From the NCBI RefSeq assembly GCF_026342405.1, contig NZ_JAPEMU010000001.1, positions 7,626,001 through 7,690,000 on the forward strand: 64,000 bases of DNA, written 5' to 3'. The position numbers were made by a program, and so were the translations under genes. The notes below the pieces were generated by a model that had not been told where the DNA came from, did not search any database, and saw nothing but the letters and a program-made list of their open reading frames with translations. Positions 1-8,926 of the stretch are shown in pieces; the stretch's first letter is position 1, and every line of letters begins with the position of its first letter. The stretch comes from Kitasatospora sp. NBC_00240. Its GTDB lineage: Bacteria > Actinomycetota > Actinomycetes > Streptomycetales > Streptomycetaceae.

Positions 1-1278
1 GTTCACCGCGTGGATCTGGGTGGTCGGCTCCTCGACCCCGATCAGGACGATCTCCGCCTCCGGGTAGAGCGTGCGCAGGGTGTTGCAGAGCGGGATCGAG
101 CCGCCCTCGCCGGAGGCGACCATCTCCTTGCCGAAGGCCTCCAGCATCGCCGCGCCCATCGCCTCGTAGGCCGGGCCGGAGGTGTCCGCGCTGAACGCTT
201 CACCGCCGCTGACCCGCTCGACCCGCACCCGGGCGCCGAACGGCACGGCGGCCTCCAGGTGCGCCACCAGGGCGTCCTGGGCGGTACCGGTGGCCAGGCC
301 CGGCGGCACCCGAAGGCTCACCAGCGCCTTGGCACTCGCCTGGACGGACGAGGTGGCGCCGATCACCGGCGGGGCGTCGATGCCGAGCACCGTGACGGCG
401 GGGCGGGCCCAGAGACGGTCCGCGACGCTGCCCGTCCCGACCAGGCGCACGCCGTCCAGCACCTTGGCGTCGGCCCGGAACTGCTCGTCGGGGTACTGGA
501 CGCCGGGCCAGGACTGGTCCGCCGCCAAGCCCCCGACGGTGAGCCCGCCCTGCTCGTCGTGCAGCGAGGCCAGCGCCCTGATCAGAGCCTGCAGGGCATC
601 CGGAGCGGCGCCGCCGAAGGCGCCCGAGTGGAGGTTTCCGGCCAGCGTGCTGACGGTCACCTCGACCACGGTCATCCCGCGCAGCGAGGCCGTCACGGTC
701 GGCAGGCCGGGAGCGAAGTTGCCGGTGTCGCCGATCACGATGACGTCCGCCGCCAGCAGGTCGGGGTGCGCCTCGGCGTACCGCTCCAGGCCGCCGGTGC
801 TCTGCTCCTCGGAGCCCTCGACGATCACCTTCAGGCCGACCGGGTACGAGCCGTCCACCGCGCGCAGCGCCCGAAGCGCCGTCAGGTGCATCAGGATGTT
901 GCCCTTGCAGTCCGCCGCGCCCCGGCCGTACCAGCGGCCGTCCCGCTCGGTCAGCTCGAAGGCCGGGCTCTGCCAGGCCGCCTCGTCCAGCGGCGGCTGC
1001 ACGTCGTAGTGCGAGTACAGCAGCACCGTCGGCGCGCCGGCCGGGCCGGGCAGCTCGGCGTACACGGACCGGGTGCCGTCCGGGGTGTCCAGCAGCCGCA
1101 CACCCGTCAGGCCCTCGGCGGCGAAGGCGTCCGCGACCCACCGGGCGGCCTTCTCGCACTCCTCGACCGGGAACTGGCGGGGGTCGGCCACGGAGGGGAA
1201 GGCGACCAGCTCGGCGAGGTCGGTGCGGGCCCGCCCCATCAGGGAACTGACGGAATCGGCCAGGGACAACTGCGGCAT
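1..1278 (-). CDS. M20-family metallo-dipeptidase, C-terminus beyond window
   Basis: This is a zinc-dependent dipeptidase of the M20 family (carnosinase/ArgE/DapE-like), expected to hydrolyse dipeptides in the cytoplasm. Metal ligands are visible in family order: HYD at about residue 90-92, Asp at about 123 in the GRGAADCKGN motif, and the EGSEE motif at about 154-158. The frame stays open to base 1, so the C-terminus with the last histidine ligand lies outside the window. About 426 of the usual 450 residues are present. I chose the ATG giving MPQLSLAD because GGAG lies 8 bases upstream and this N-terminus fits the family. In-frame ATGs 60-66 bases upstream have no ribosome site. The gene is divergent from the flavoprotein gene that follows. 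Confidence 0.93.
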   Translation of the reverse strand, partial: MPQLSLADSVSSLMGRARTDLAELVAFPSVADPRQFPVEECEKAARWVADAFAAEGLTGVRLLDTPDGTRSVYAELPGPAGAPTVLLYSHYDVQPPLDEAAWQSPAFELTERDGRWYGRGAADCKGNILMHLTALRALRAVDGSYPVGLKVIVEGSEEQSTGGLERYAEAHPDLLAADVIVIGDTGNFAPGLPTVTASLRGMTVVEVTVSTLAGNLHSGAFGGAAPDALQALIRALASLHDEQGGLTVGGLAADQSWPGVQYPDEQFRADAKVLDGVRLVGTGSVADRLWARPAVTVLGIDAPPVIGATSSVQASAKALVSLRVPPGLATGTAQDALVAHLEAAVPFGARVRVERVSGGEAFSADTSGPAYEAMGAAMLEAFGKEMVASGEGGSIPLCNTLRTLYPEAEIVLIGVEEPTTQIHAVN

Positions 1279-1436
1279 CGGGGTCTCCAGGTTCTCCGAG
1301 GGGGTGGTTCGGGTGAGCACGACACGGGGGACGGCCATGATCATAGAGGTGCGCCGGCCGCCCCCGGGAGGGGAATCTGACACGAGCGTGGTGGTGGGCG
1401 GCCGACCGGGCCGCCGGACGCATAGGATTGCTCGAC

Positions 1437-2723
1437 GTGACAGACTCCGGTAGCTCCGTTTCCCGCAGCCCGCTCGGTGCAGACCGCCCGGCCGGTGCAG
1501 ACAGCCCGGTCGCCGCAGAACTTCCCGGGGCCGGGCCCGGGCCCGAACCGCTCGACGGCATCTGGGACGTGGTGGTGGTCGGCGCCGGGCCGGCCGGATC
1601 CTCCGCCGCCCACGCCGCCGCCGCGCAGGGCCGCCGGGTGCTGCTCCTCGACAAGGCCGAGCACCCCCGCTACAAGACCTGCGGCGGCGGCATCATCGGC
1701 CCCTCCAGGGACAGCCTGCCGCCGGACTTCGTCCTGCCGCTGCAGGACCGCGTGCATGCCGTCACCTTCGCCTACAACGGGCGCTTCACCCGCACCCGGC
1801 GCTCCAAGCGGATGCTGTTCGGCCTGGTCAACCGGGACGAGTTCGACCTGCGCCTGGTGCAGGCCGCCAAGCAGGCCGGCGCCGTGCTGGTGACCGGAGT
1901 GACCGTCAGCGGCGTGGAGCAGCGCGGCGGCGACCACCGGACGGTCGTCGTCACCGCCACCGACGGGCGCAGCTTCGAGGCGCGCGCGGTGGTCGGCGCG
2001 GACGGCAGCGCCGGCCGGATCGGCCGCCACGTCGGGGTGACCTTCGACCAGATCGACCTCGGCCTGGAGGCGGAGATCCCCGTCCCGGCGGAGGTCTCCC
2101 GGCACTGGGCCGGCCGGATCCACCTCGACTGGGGGCCGCTGCCCGGCAGTTACGGCTGGGTCTTCCCCAAGACCGACTCGGGCAGCCTCACCGTCGGTGT
2201 CATCTCCGCCCGCGGCGACGGCGAGCGCACCAAGCAGTACCTCGCCGACTACATCCGCCGCCTCGGCCTGGCCGGGTTCACCCCGAGCGTGGAGTCCGGG
2301 CACCTGACCCGCTGCCGCTCCGAGGACTCGCCGCTCAGCCGGGGCCGGGTGCTGGTCGCCGGCGACGCCGCCGGCCTGCTGGAGCCGTGGACCCGGGAGG
2401 GCATCTCGTACGCGCTGCGCTCCGGCCGGCTCGCGGGGGAGTGGGCCGTGAAGGTCGCCGAGGCGAACGGCAGCACCGATGTGCGGCGCCAGACCCTCAA
2501 CTACGCCTTCGCGATCAAGGCGGGCCTCGGCGTGGAGATGCGCGCCGGCAAGCAGATGCTGGCGGCCTTCGAGCGCCGCCCGCACCTCTTCCACGCGGCC
2601 GTCTGCCTGGTCGACCCGGCCTGGCGGGCCTTCGCCCGCACCACCCAGGGGCACACCACCTTCGCCCAGGTGCTGCGGCAGTACCGCGCGGCGCGGCGGC
2701 TCTCGGCGCTCGCCTCGCGCTGA
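1437..2723 (+). CDS. geranylgeranyl reductase family FAD-dependent oxidoreductase
   Basis: This is a flavoprotein of the geranylgeranyl reductase/halogenase-like superfamily, which reduces isoprenoid double bonds in lipid or quinone metabolism. The substrate here is unknown. The FAD-binding GAGPAG lies near residue 50, the family CGGG motif near 82, and the second FAD motif (VLVAGDAAGLLEPWTREGI) near 305. Length, about 428 residues, is normal. The GTG start has AGGA 9 bases upstream. A TTG nine bases earlier in frame is possible but less well placed. The first 40 residues are a Pro/Ala-rich, unconserved lead-in encoded partly by a short imperfect GTGCAGAC direct repeat. In related genomes such proteins are often near quinone or respiratory genes, which is not the case here. 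Confidence 0.9.
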   Translation: MTDSGSSVSRSPLGADRPAGADSPVAAELPGAGPGPEPLDGIWDVVVVGAGPAGSSAAHAAAAQGRRVLLLDKAEHPRYKTCGGGIIGPSRDSLPPDFVLPLQDRVHAVTFAYNGRFTRTRRSKRMLFGLVNRDEFDLRLVQAAKQAGAVLVTGVTVSGVEQRGGDHRTVVVTATDGRSFEARAVVGADGSAGRIGRHVGVTFDQIDLGLEAEIPVPAEVSRHWAGRIHLDWGPLPGSYGWVFPKTDSGSLTVGVISARGDGERTKQYLADYIRRLGLAGFTPSVESGHLTRCRSEDSPLSRGRVLVAGDAAGLLEPWTREGISYALRSGRLAGEWAVKVAEANGSTDVRRQTLNYAFAIKAGLGVEMRAGKQMLAAFERRPHLFHAAVCLVDPAWRAFARTTQGHTTFAQVLRQYRAARRLSALASR

Positions 2724-2762
2724 GCCTTCGCAGCCGGCCCCCGCCGGGCGGCTCCGGGTCAT

Positions 2763-2808
2763 GCCCGGGCTCCGGTCCCGGACGGTCGTCCGGGACCGGA
2801 GCCCGGGC
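2763..2808. terminator. perfect 21-bp hairpin between convergent genes
   Basis: Two perfectly complementary 21-base arms (2763-2783 and 2788-2808) flank a GGTC loop. They sit between the converging ends of the flavoprotein and chitinase genes, so this is probably a bidirectional terminator of the actinobacterial type without a U-tract. Confidence 0.85.
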
Positions 2809-2848
2809 CGGCGGTGGGCCGGCCCGGGCGGGGGCGGGTGAGCGGCCG

Positions 2849-5152
2849 TTACTTGAGGCCGTTGTCGAGCGCGGTGATCAGGGTGCCGGTGGGGGTGTCG
2901 CCGGACATCTCCCAGATCATGCTGCCCAGCAGGCCCTTGGACTTCAGGTAGGCGGTCTTCTGGCCGATCGACCAGGGGTCGTCGAAGGACCACCACTGGC
3001 CGCCGGCGCCGGTGTAGCCGTAGGTCGAGATCGACTGGGTGTCGTGGTGGACGGTCAGGTCGGGGACGCCGGCCAGCAGGTTGTTGTACCCCCTGGTGCC
3101 GGCCTCCTCGGCGAACTGGCCCGGCGCCGCGCCGGTCGCCGCCTGCCACTCGCCGTTCGCCCCGCCGGCGGTGACGCCCTGCCAGCCCCGGCCGTAGAAC
3201 GGGAACCCGATGGTGAGCTTGCGCGGGTTCACCCCGGCGGTGAGGTAGGCCTGGACGGCGGCGTCCACGCTGAAGTGGAAGGTGTACGGGTCCTGGGTGT
3301 CGGCGTAGAGGTTGGCCTGGTGGCCGGCGCGGTTCGGCTCCCAGGAGTTGTCGCTGCCGGCGCCGTGGAAGTCGTAGCCCTGGACGTTGGCGATGTCCAG
3401 GTAGGTGAAGATCTTGGACAGGTCCCAGCCCTGGTTGATCTTGACCGGGTCGGCCGGGGTGAAGGCGGTGAGCAGCTTGTGCGAGCCGCCCAGGGCGTCC
3501 AGCTGCTTGCGGAACTCCGCCAGCAGCAGGGTCAGGTTGTCCTTGTCGGCCGCGCTCCAGTGGTTGCCGGCGTGGCCGTCGGCCGAGCCGGGCCACTCCC
3601 AGTCGAGGTCGATGCCGTCGAAGATGCCGGCCCCCACGCCCGGGCCGCCCGCGCCGTTGTAGAGCGGCAGGTTGCCCTTGATCCAGATGTCGAGGCAGGA
3701 GGCGACCAGCTTCTTGCGGGAGGCGTCGGTGGCGGCCGCGTCCGAGAAGTACTTGGAGTACGTCCAGCCGCCCAGCGAGACGACCACCTTGAGGTTCGGG
3801 TACTTGGCCTTGAGCTTCTTCAGCTGGCCGAGGTTGCCGCGCAGCGGGCCCCAGCCGTCGTCCGCCACGCCGTCCACCGACTGCGCCGCGCTCATCGGCC
3901 GGGCGTAGTCGGCGTCCGCGTCGCCCGCGCCGGTGCCCTGGTCCGGGTCCTGCGGGTCGGCGGTGGTGCCCTTGGTGACGCCGGCCAGGCAGGTCAGGTT
4001 GACCGGGTCGATGTTCTCGAAGGCGTAGTTGACGACGTCCAGCTTGGCCGCGCTGCCCGAGGTGTCGAGGTTCTTCACGAAGTACTGGCGGCCGTAGATG
4101 CCCCACTGGGTGAAGTACCCGACCCGGGCGTACTTGCCGGGGCCGACCAGGTCGCCGGTGCTGACGGTCAGCGCGTTGGAGGCCGGTGAGGCGTTGTCGG
4201 CGGGGTCGCGGGCCTTCACCGTGAAGGTGTAGGCGGTGGACGGGGAGAGGCCGGCGACGGTCGCCGTGGTGGTGGCGCCGGTGACCGTCTGCACCAGGGT
4301 GGCGCCCTGGTAGACGTCGTAGGCGGAGATCCGCTGGTTGTCGGCGGCCGCCGTCCAGGCGAGCGTGATCGAGGACGAGGTGACGGCCGTGCTGCGCAGG
4401 GCGCCCGGCGCGGTCGGCGGGGAGGTGTCGGTGGCCGGGTCGACGGTGCGTGCGGCGACGCTCGCGCCGAGCGGGCCGGTGTTGCCCCGGGTGTCCTTGG
4501 CCCGGACGGCCAGGCTGTACGCCGTCGCCGGGGTCAGGCCGGTGGCCAGGACCGAGGTGGTGGTGGAGGTGGCCAGTACGGTGGCGCCGCTGAGCACCTC
4601 GTACGAGGCGACCGGGAAGTCCCCGGCGGTGGCGGCCGGCCAGCTGAGCGCGAGGCTGTGCGCCGTCGACTCGGTGACCTGCGGGGTGCCGGGCGCGCCC
4701 GGCAGGACGTCCGAACTGCCGTCGCACTTGTCGCCGTTGATCCGGCAGCCGGTCGGCGTACCGATCGGGCCGCCTGCCACGAACCAGAAGCTGTAGGGCT
4801 CGGTGGTGCCGTGCGCGGCGACGTTGGCGTTGTAGTAGGCGTTCTTGGCGGTGACGTGGCGGCCGCTCACGGTGGCGTCGCCGTTGTAGCTGCCGCTGAT
4901 GGTCACGCCCGCCGGGAGGTCGAACTCCAGCGTCCAGCCGGAGACCGCGGTGGCGTTGTCGTTGTGGACGATGTAGGTGCCCTTCCACCAGGAGCCGTTG
5001 TCGGCGCTGGTGAAGGCGGCGGTGAGTTTGCCGGCGGCGTGCGCCGGGGCGGCCAGGGCGGTGATCGCGGCCAGTGGCAGGAGCAGTGCGGTGAGCAGGG
5101 AAGCCACCCTGCGGCGCGTTCTGCGCCGGCCGGCGCGGTGCTGTGCGGACAT
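2849..5152 (-). CDS. secreted chitinase: CBM2, two FnIII, GH18
   Basis: This is an extracellular endo-acting chitinase of about 767 residues. A long Arg-rich signal peptide ends near AHAA (residues 1-34). A CBM2-like chitin/cellulose-binding domain (about 35-140) follows, then two fibronectin III modules (about 150-230 and 238-325) and a GH18 catalytic barrel (about 335-765). The GH18 motif FDGIDLDWEW near residue 512 supplies the catalytic DxxDxDxE series. The ATG is preceded by AGGGAG. Domain order matches known Streptomyces family-18 chitinases that use substrate-assisted retaining hydrolysis. The gene is monocistronic. Upstream paired 12-bp repeats suggest chitin or GlcNAc control. Confidence 0.96.
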   Translation of the reverse strand: MSAQHRAGRRRTRRRVASLLTALLLPLAAITALAAPAHAAGKLTAAFTSADNGSWWKGTYIVHNDNATAVSGWTLEFDLPAGVTISGSYNGDATVSGRHVTAKNAYYNANVAAHGTTEPYSFWFVAGGPIGTPTGCRINGDKCDGSSDVLPGAPGTPQVTESTAHSLALSWPAATAGDFPVASYEVLSGATVLATSTTTSVLATGLTPATAYSLAVRAKDTRGNTGPLGASVAARTVDPATDTSPPTAPGALRSTAVTSSSITLAWTAAADNQRISAYDVYQGATLVQTVTGATTTATVAGLSPSTAYTFTVKARDPADNASPASNALTVSTGDLVGPGKYARVGYFTQWGIYGRQYFVKNLDTSGSAAKLDVVNYAFENIDPVNLTCLAGVTKGTTADPQDPDQGTGAGDADADYARPMSAAQSVDGVADDGWGPLRGNLGQLKKLKAKYPNLKVVVSLGGWTYSKYFSDAAATDASRKKLVASCLDIWIKGNLPLYNGAGGPGVGAGIFDGIDLDWEWPGSADGHAGNHWSAADKDNLTLLLAEFRKQLDALGGSHKLLTAFTPADPVKINQGWDLSKIFTYLDIANVQGYDFHGAGSDNSWEPNRAGHQANLYADTQDPYTFHFSVDAAVQAYLTAGVNPRKLTIGFPFYGRGWQGVTAGGANGEWQAATGAAPGQFAEEAGTRGYNNLLAGVPDLTVHHDTQSISTYGYTGAGGQWWSFDDPWSIGQKTAYLKSKGLLGSMIWEMSGDTPTGTLITALDNGLK

Positions 5153-5237
5153 GGTTCTCCCTGTGGCAGTGGGGTTGGACAGGGCGGTACCGAACCTTGC
5201 GCATGGCGCCCCCGATGGTGGGGGTGGGGGCATGGGA

Positions 5238-5279
5238 ACTGTAGGAGGACTGGACCAATGCGTCAACAGGTCCATACCA
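5238..5279 (-). promoter_or_regulatory. chitinase promoter with paired 12-bp repeats
   Basis: On the minus strand TTGACG (5261-5266) and TACAGT (5238-5243) are separated by 17 bases, a near-ideal vegetative promoter starting about 80 bases before the chitinase ATG. Two related 12-mers flank the -35 box: TGGTATGGACCT (5268-5279) and TGGTCCAGTCCT (5246-5257). Both resemble the direct repeats known at Streptomyces chitinase promoters, which overlap sites for chitin-responsive and GlcNAc-responsive regulators. Which protein binds here is inference. Confidence 0.8.
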
Positions 5280-5351
5280 TTTGGGAGTTGGTGGACGGAG
5301 CGGTGGTGCTGGCGGCGGTTCGAGAGCCTGACGGGAAGGCTCCGACCAGGC

Positions 5352-6338
5352 CTAGCGCCCCGCCAGTTCGTCCCCGAGCGCGCTCCGGACGTACAGCACC
5401 GAACGGCCGTGCCGGGCGCGGGTGACCAACCGGGTGTCGAAGAGCACCGCCAGGTGCTGGCTCACCGCGCCGGGGGTCACGCCCAGCCGGCGGGCCAGCT
5501 CGGTGGTGGAGGCGGGCTCGGCCAGCAGGCCCAGCAGCCGGGCCTTGGGGGCGCCCAGCAACAGCTCCAGCGCGTGCGAGGTCGGCGGGGACGCGGGCGC
5601 GCCGGCCATCGTCGCCTGCCCGCGTGCCGGGTAGCTGATCATCGGCGGGTGGTCGTCGCTGATCGACGTGATGGCCCCCCGGGCGAAGAAGGTCGGCACC
5701 AGCACCAGGCCGCGGCCGTCCACCGGTACGTCCCCGTCGAGGGTCTCCCACTTGCGGTGGATCGCCAGCACGCCGTCGGCCCAGCGCAGCCGGCCGTCGA
5801 GTTCCGCGAAGAGCGCCGCCGCGCCGTAGTGCGCCAGCACCCGCGAGCGGTGCACCAGGTCGGCCTCCAGCACCGCGCGGGCCCGCGGCCACCACTGCGG
5901 GGCCAGGCAGCGCTCCCAGTACACCTCGATCGCGTCGGCGATCCGGGCCAGCAGTCCGGCGGGGTCGTCCAGCCCGGCGGCGAGCGGTTCGGGGATCGTC
6001 CGGTCGTGCGGCAGGTAGGCCTGTTCCAGTTCGGTGCGCAGCCGTTCGGGCGGGGTGGCCCGCAGCACCGCCAGCTCGGCGCGGAAGTCCGGGGCGGGGT
6101 TCGGCGGACGCGGTGTCAGGAAGTCCGGCACCCAGCGGTTGGTCGCGATCAGCGAGCAGAGCAAAGGCCCGCAGTCGAGCTGCTCGAAGGTCGGGCGCAG
6201 CCGCTCGAAGCCCGGGGTCTGCCAGACGTACACGCCGGGGTGGGTCCACATCCGCAGGCTGAGCACCGCTTCCTGGAGCGGTGACAGGGCGAACGAGGTC
6301 GCGGCGAGATCCGCCGTGTCGAGCCGGAACCGGTGCAC
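5352..6338 (-). CDS. ArsR-type winged-helix regulator with large N-terminal domain
   Basis: This is a DNA-binding regulator of about 328 residues. The last 90 residues form an ArsR winged helix: the segment LLGAPKARLLGLLAEPASTTELARRLGVTPGAVSQHLAVL carries the recognition helix around AVSQHLAVL. The first 230 residues are a helical domain found in Streptomyces proteins of this build, and their ligand is unknown. The GTG start has GGAGG at correct spacing. No cysteine metal-binding box (ELCVCDL type) is visible, so metal sensing is unlikely. It is divergent from an MFS transporter with only 82 bases between starts, which suggests it controls that transporter. Confidence 0.87.
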   Translation of the reverse strand: MHRFRLDTADLAATSFALSPLQEAVLSLRMWTHPGVYVWQTPGFERLRPTFEQLDCGPLLCSLIATNRWVPDFLTPRPPNPAPDFRAELAVLRATPPERLRTELEQAYLPHDRTIPEPLAAGLDDPAGLLARIADAIEVYWERCLAPQWWPRARAVLEADLVHRSRVLAHYGAAALFAELDGRLRWADGVLAIHRKWETLDGDVPVDGRGLVLVPTFFARGAITSISDDHPPMISYPARGQATMAGAPASPPTSHALELLLGAPKARLLGLLAEPASTTELARRLGVTPGAVSQHLAVLFDTRLVTRARHGRSVLYVRSALGDELAGR

Positions 6339-6373
6339 CGGGGCCTCCGCCTCGCCAACGATGTTTCAGGCCC

Positions 6374-6401
6374 ACCCTAAATCAGTTCTGCCCCGGCGCA
6401 A
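6374..6401 (-). promoter_or_regulatory. promoter of the ArsR-type regulator gene
   Basis: On the minus strand TTGCGC (6396-6401) and TAGGGT (6374-6379) are 16 bases apart, giving a start near 6367 and a leader of about 30 bases. The element occupies most of the space between the regulator and the divergent transporter, so a repressor bound here could affect both. Confidence 0.6.
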
Positions 6402-6420
6402 GGCGCGATGGGATCGGGGC

Positions 6421-7797
6421 ATGACCACCACACCCACCGGGGTGCCGGCCGCCATGAGCGAATCCGGTGCCCCCGCCGCCGTCCCCGCCCGCGGTCCGTC
6501 CCGGCTGCTGCACCCCGACCCGATGGTGCGCCGGCTCGCCCGGCTGACCCTGCTCAACTGCCTCGGCAACGGCCTCTCGCTCGCCGTCGCGGTGCTGTTC
6601 TTCACCCGGGTGCTCGGCCTCTCCGCCGCACAACTCGGCTTCGGACTCACCGTCGCGGGCCTGTGCGGGGTCGCGGCGAGCATCCCGGCCGGGCGGGCCG
6701 CCGACCGCTGGGGCATCCGACGGGTGCTGGTCGTGCTGGTCGCCCTGGAGGCGGTCGGCACGGCCGGGTACGCCCTGGTCGACGGCTACGTCGCCTTCGT
6801 GCTGCTGGCCTGCGCGGTGACCGCCGCCGACCGGGGCTCCTCGGCGGTGCGCAACGCGCTGTACGCCGAAGTCCTGCCCGCCGACCGCCGGGTGGCCGGC
6901 CGCGCCTACCTCCGGGTGGTCACCAACGTCGGGATGTGCCTGGGCACGGCGCTCGGCGCCGTCGTCCTGCAGGTGGACACCCGCGCCGCCTACGTCACCG
7001 CGATCCTGCTGGACGCCCTCTCGTTCGCGGTGGTGGCCGTCCTCTACGGCCGGATCCGGATCGCCCCGCCCGCCGGTATGCCCACCGGCCCGGACGCCGG
7101 GGCGGGCACGGGCACGGGCGGGGGCGGGGGCGCGAAGGCAGACCCGGGCTCCGGGGGGCGGACCGGCGGGCGCGGGCCGAACCCGGCGCTGCGCAACGGA
7201 CCGTTCCTCGCCGTGACGGCGCTCAACGCCGTGCTCTGCCTGCAGTTCGCGATGCTGGAGGTCGGGGTGCCGCTGTGGATCGTCAAGCAGACGCAGGCGC
7301 CGCGGATCGTGGTGGCCGGCACCCTGGTGGTGAACACGGTGCTGGTGGTGGCCCTCCAGGTGCGCGCCACCCGGGGCACCGAACGCCCGGAGCTGGCGGC
7401 CCGGGCCTGCGGCCGGGGCGGACTGCTGCTGGCCGGGTCGAGCGTGGTGCTGGGGCTCGCCCACGGCCTGTCGGCCACGGCCGCCGCCGTGGTGGTGCTG
7501 GGCGGGATCGCCCTGCAGGCCCTCGGCGAGGTGCTCAGCCAGGCGGGCGGCTGGGCACTGGGCTACGACCTCGCGGGCGAGGGTGCGCACGGCTCCTACC
7601 AGGGTGTCTTCAACGCGGGTACCTCCGCCGCGATGATGATCGGACCGGTGCTGGTCAGTACCGCCGTGATCGGGTACGGCCTGGCCGGCTGGGCGGTGCT
7701 CGGCGCGGTCTTCGCCGCGGCCGGGCTGGCGATGGCGCCGGCCGTCCGCTGGGCCGCGCGCCGCAGCTCGGTGGCCGCGGCGGTGGCAGCGGTTTGA
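6421..7797 (+). CDS. MFS transporter (12-TM type exporter)
   Basis: This is a major facilitator superfamily membrane protein of 458 residues, probably a drug or metabolite efflux pump. It has alternating hydrophobic helices and the loop 2-3 signature GRAADRWGIRR near residues 92-102. The central cytoplasmic loop (about 220-258) is a Gly/Ala/Pro-rich low-complexity insert encoded by GGGCAC and GGGGGC repeats. The ATG has only a weak upstream purine tract. It lies divergent from the ArsR-type regulator, the likely control partner. Its stop codon is the first of a short TGACGGGC tandem repeat. Confidence 0.87.
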   Translation: MTTTPTGVPAAMSESGAPAAVPARGPSRLLHPDPMVRRLARLTLLNCLGNGLSLAVAVLFFTRVLGLSAAQLGFGLTVAGLCGVAASIPAGRAADRWGIRRVLVVLVALEAVGTAGYALVDGYVAFVLLACAVTAADRGSSAVRNALYAEVLPADRRVAGRAYLRVVTNVGMCLGTALGAVVLQVDTRAAYVTAILLDALSFAVVAVLYGRIRIAPPAGMPTGPDAGAGTGTGGGGGAKADPGSGGRTGGRGPNPALRNGPFLAVTALNAVLCLQFAMLEVGVPLWIVKQTQAPRIVVAGTLVVNTVLVVALQVRATRGTERPELAARACGRGGLLLAGSSVVLGLAHGLSATAAAVVVLGGIALQALGEVLSQAGGWALGYDLAGEGAHGSYQGVFNAGTSAAMMIGPVLVSTAVIGYGLAGWAVLGAVFAAAGLAMAPAVRWAARRSSVAAAVAAV

Positions 7798-7824
7798 CGG
7801 GCTGACGGGCTGACGGTGACGAGA

Positions 7825-7856
7825 CGGTCCGCGACCAGGGCGGCACGGGCGGACCG
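7825..7856. promoter_or_regulatory. 8-bp inverted repeat before the SDR gene
   Basis: CGGTCCGC (7825-7832) and GCGGACCG (7849-7856) are perfect inverted copies separated by 16 bases. The position, after the transporter and 50 bases before the SDR start, fits either a weak terminator or an operator. Confidence 0.4.
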
Positions 7857-7905
7857 CGTCGTAAACCACTGGCCGACCGCGTCCCCCCGGAGAGAGGCTG
7901 GGCCC

Positions 7906-8595
7906 ATGACGACAACCTTGATCACCGGGGCCAACAAGGGCCTCGGCCACGAGACCGCCCGCCGCCTGCTCGCCGCGGGGCACACCGTCTGGCTGGGGGC
8001 GCGTGACATCGAGCGGGGCACGGCGGCGGCCGCCGGGCTCGGCGCCCGGTTCGTCCACCTCGATGTCACCGACGACACGTCGGTCGCCGCCGCGGTCGCC
8101 ACCGTGGAGGCCGCCGGCGGCCTGGACGTCCTGGTCAACAACGCCGGCATCGAAGTGCGGTCACCGGACGGCGGCATCATCGGTGCCGCGGAGCTGACCG
8201 CCGACGTGATGCGGGAGGTGTTCGAGACCAACGTGTTCGGCCTGGTCCGGGTGGCCCACGCCTTCCTGCCGCTGCTGGAACGCTCCGCCGCCCCGGTGAT
8301 GGTGAACATCAGCAGCGGCACCGCCTCGCTGGCCCAGGCCGGCAAGGGGTACCCGGGAGTCGCTTACCCGGTCTCCAAGACCGCGGTCAACATGCTCACC
8401 GTGCAGTTCGCGAAGGCGTTCCCCCTGATGCGGATCAACGCCGTGGAGCCCGGCTACACCGCGACGGACCTCAACCGGCACGAAGGCACGCAGACCGTCG
8501 AGCAGGGCGCCGAGGCCATCGTCCGGACGGCCCTGCTGGGACCGGACGGCCCGACCGGCGGCTACTTCGACCTGGCGGGCCGGCTCCCCTGGTAG
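7906..8595 (+). CDS. short-chain dehydrogenase/reductase
   Basis: This is a classical SDR of 229 residues, a soluble NAD(P)-dependent oxidoreductase with unknown substrate. The cofactor motif TGANKGLG is at residues 7-14, NNAG at about 76-79, and the catalytic pair YPVSK near residue 156. The serine of the triad is in the NISSGT segment. The ATG follows an AGAGAGG ribosome site. It lies 108 bases after the MFS gene on the same strand and could be weakly co-transcribed with it, although an inverted repeat lies between them. Confidence 0.9.
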   Translation: MTTTLITGANKGLGHETARRLLAAGHTVWLGARDIERGTAAAAGLGARFVHLDVTDDTSVAAAVATVEAAGGLDVLVNNAGIEVRSPDGGIIGAAELTADVMREVFETNVFGLVRVAHAFLPLLERSAAPVMVNISSGTASLAQAGKGYPGVAYPVSKTAVNMLTVQFAKAFPLMRINAVEPGYTATDLNRHEGTQTVEQGAEAIVRTALLGPDGPTGGYFDLAGRLPW

Positions 8596-8642
8596 CTGAC
8601 GGCGTCCTGGACGCGCTCCGCGACTCCGCCCGACCGTCCGCC

Positions 8643-8831
8643 CTACCGCCGCTGCGCCCTGTACCGCTTGAGGAGCGCGGTGAGCCGGGCCGGGTCGGCT
8701 GCGCCGTTCAGTTCGGCGGTGAGGTCGTCGGGGCAGACCTCGTAGTGGTCTCCCCACCAGCGGCGCCCCCGGTTGTCCCAGATGCGGTACCCGCCGGGCA
8801 CGCCTCTGGCCACGTAGCGACGTCTACTCAC
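8643..8831 (-). CDS. small basic hypothetical protein, 62 aa
   Basis: A short Arg/Trp-rich protein (VSRRRYVARG at the start, with RIWDNRGRRWWGDHY in the middle). The GTG start is well supported by AGGGGG upstream. The aromatic pattern WWGD with flanking prolines looks like a small conserved actinobacterial family rather than a random frame, but I assign no function. It stands alone between the SDR and the GNAT gene. Confidence 0.62.
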   Translation of the reverse strand: MSRRRYVARGVPGGYRIWDNRGRRWWGDHYEVCPDDLTAELNGAADPARLTALLKRYRAQRR

Positions 8832-8926
8832 GAGGCCCCCTGCGGGAGCACGGCCCACGCCTGTGGCTCACTTCCCCTCCTTCACGTTCCACCGGCGGCG
8901 GAGCCGGGCGGATCCCGGACGCCGCC

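Noticed and set aside
1341..5258. Very long antisense open frame (over 1300 codons) across the flavoprotein and chitinase genes
   Set aside because: Product is Arg/Gly/Pro-rich without any domain. It mirrors real genes in G+C-rich DNA, where stop codons are rare in every frame.
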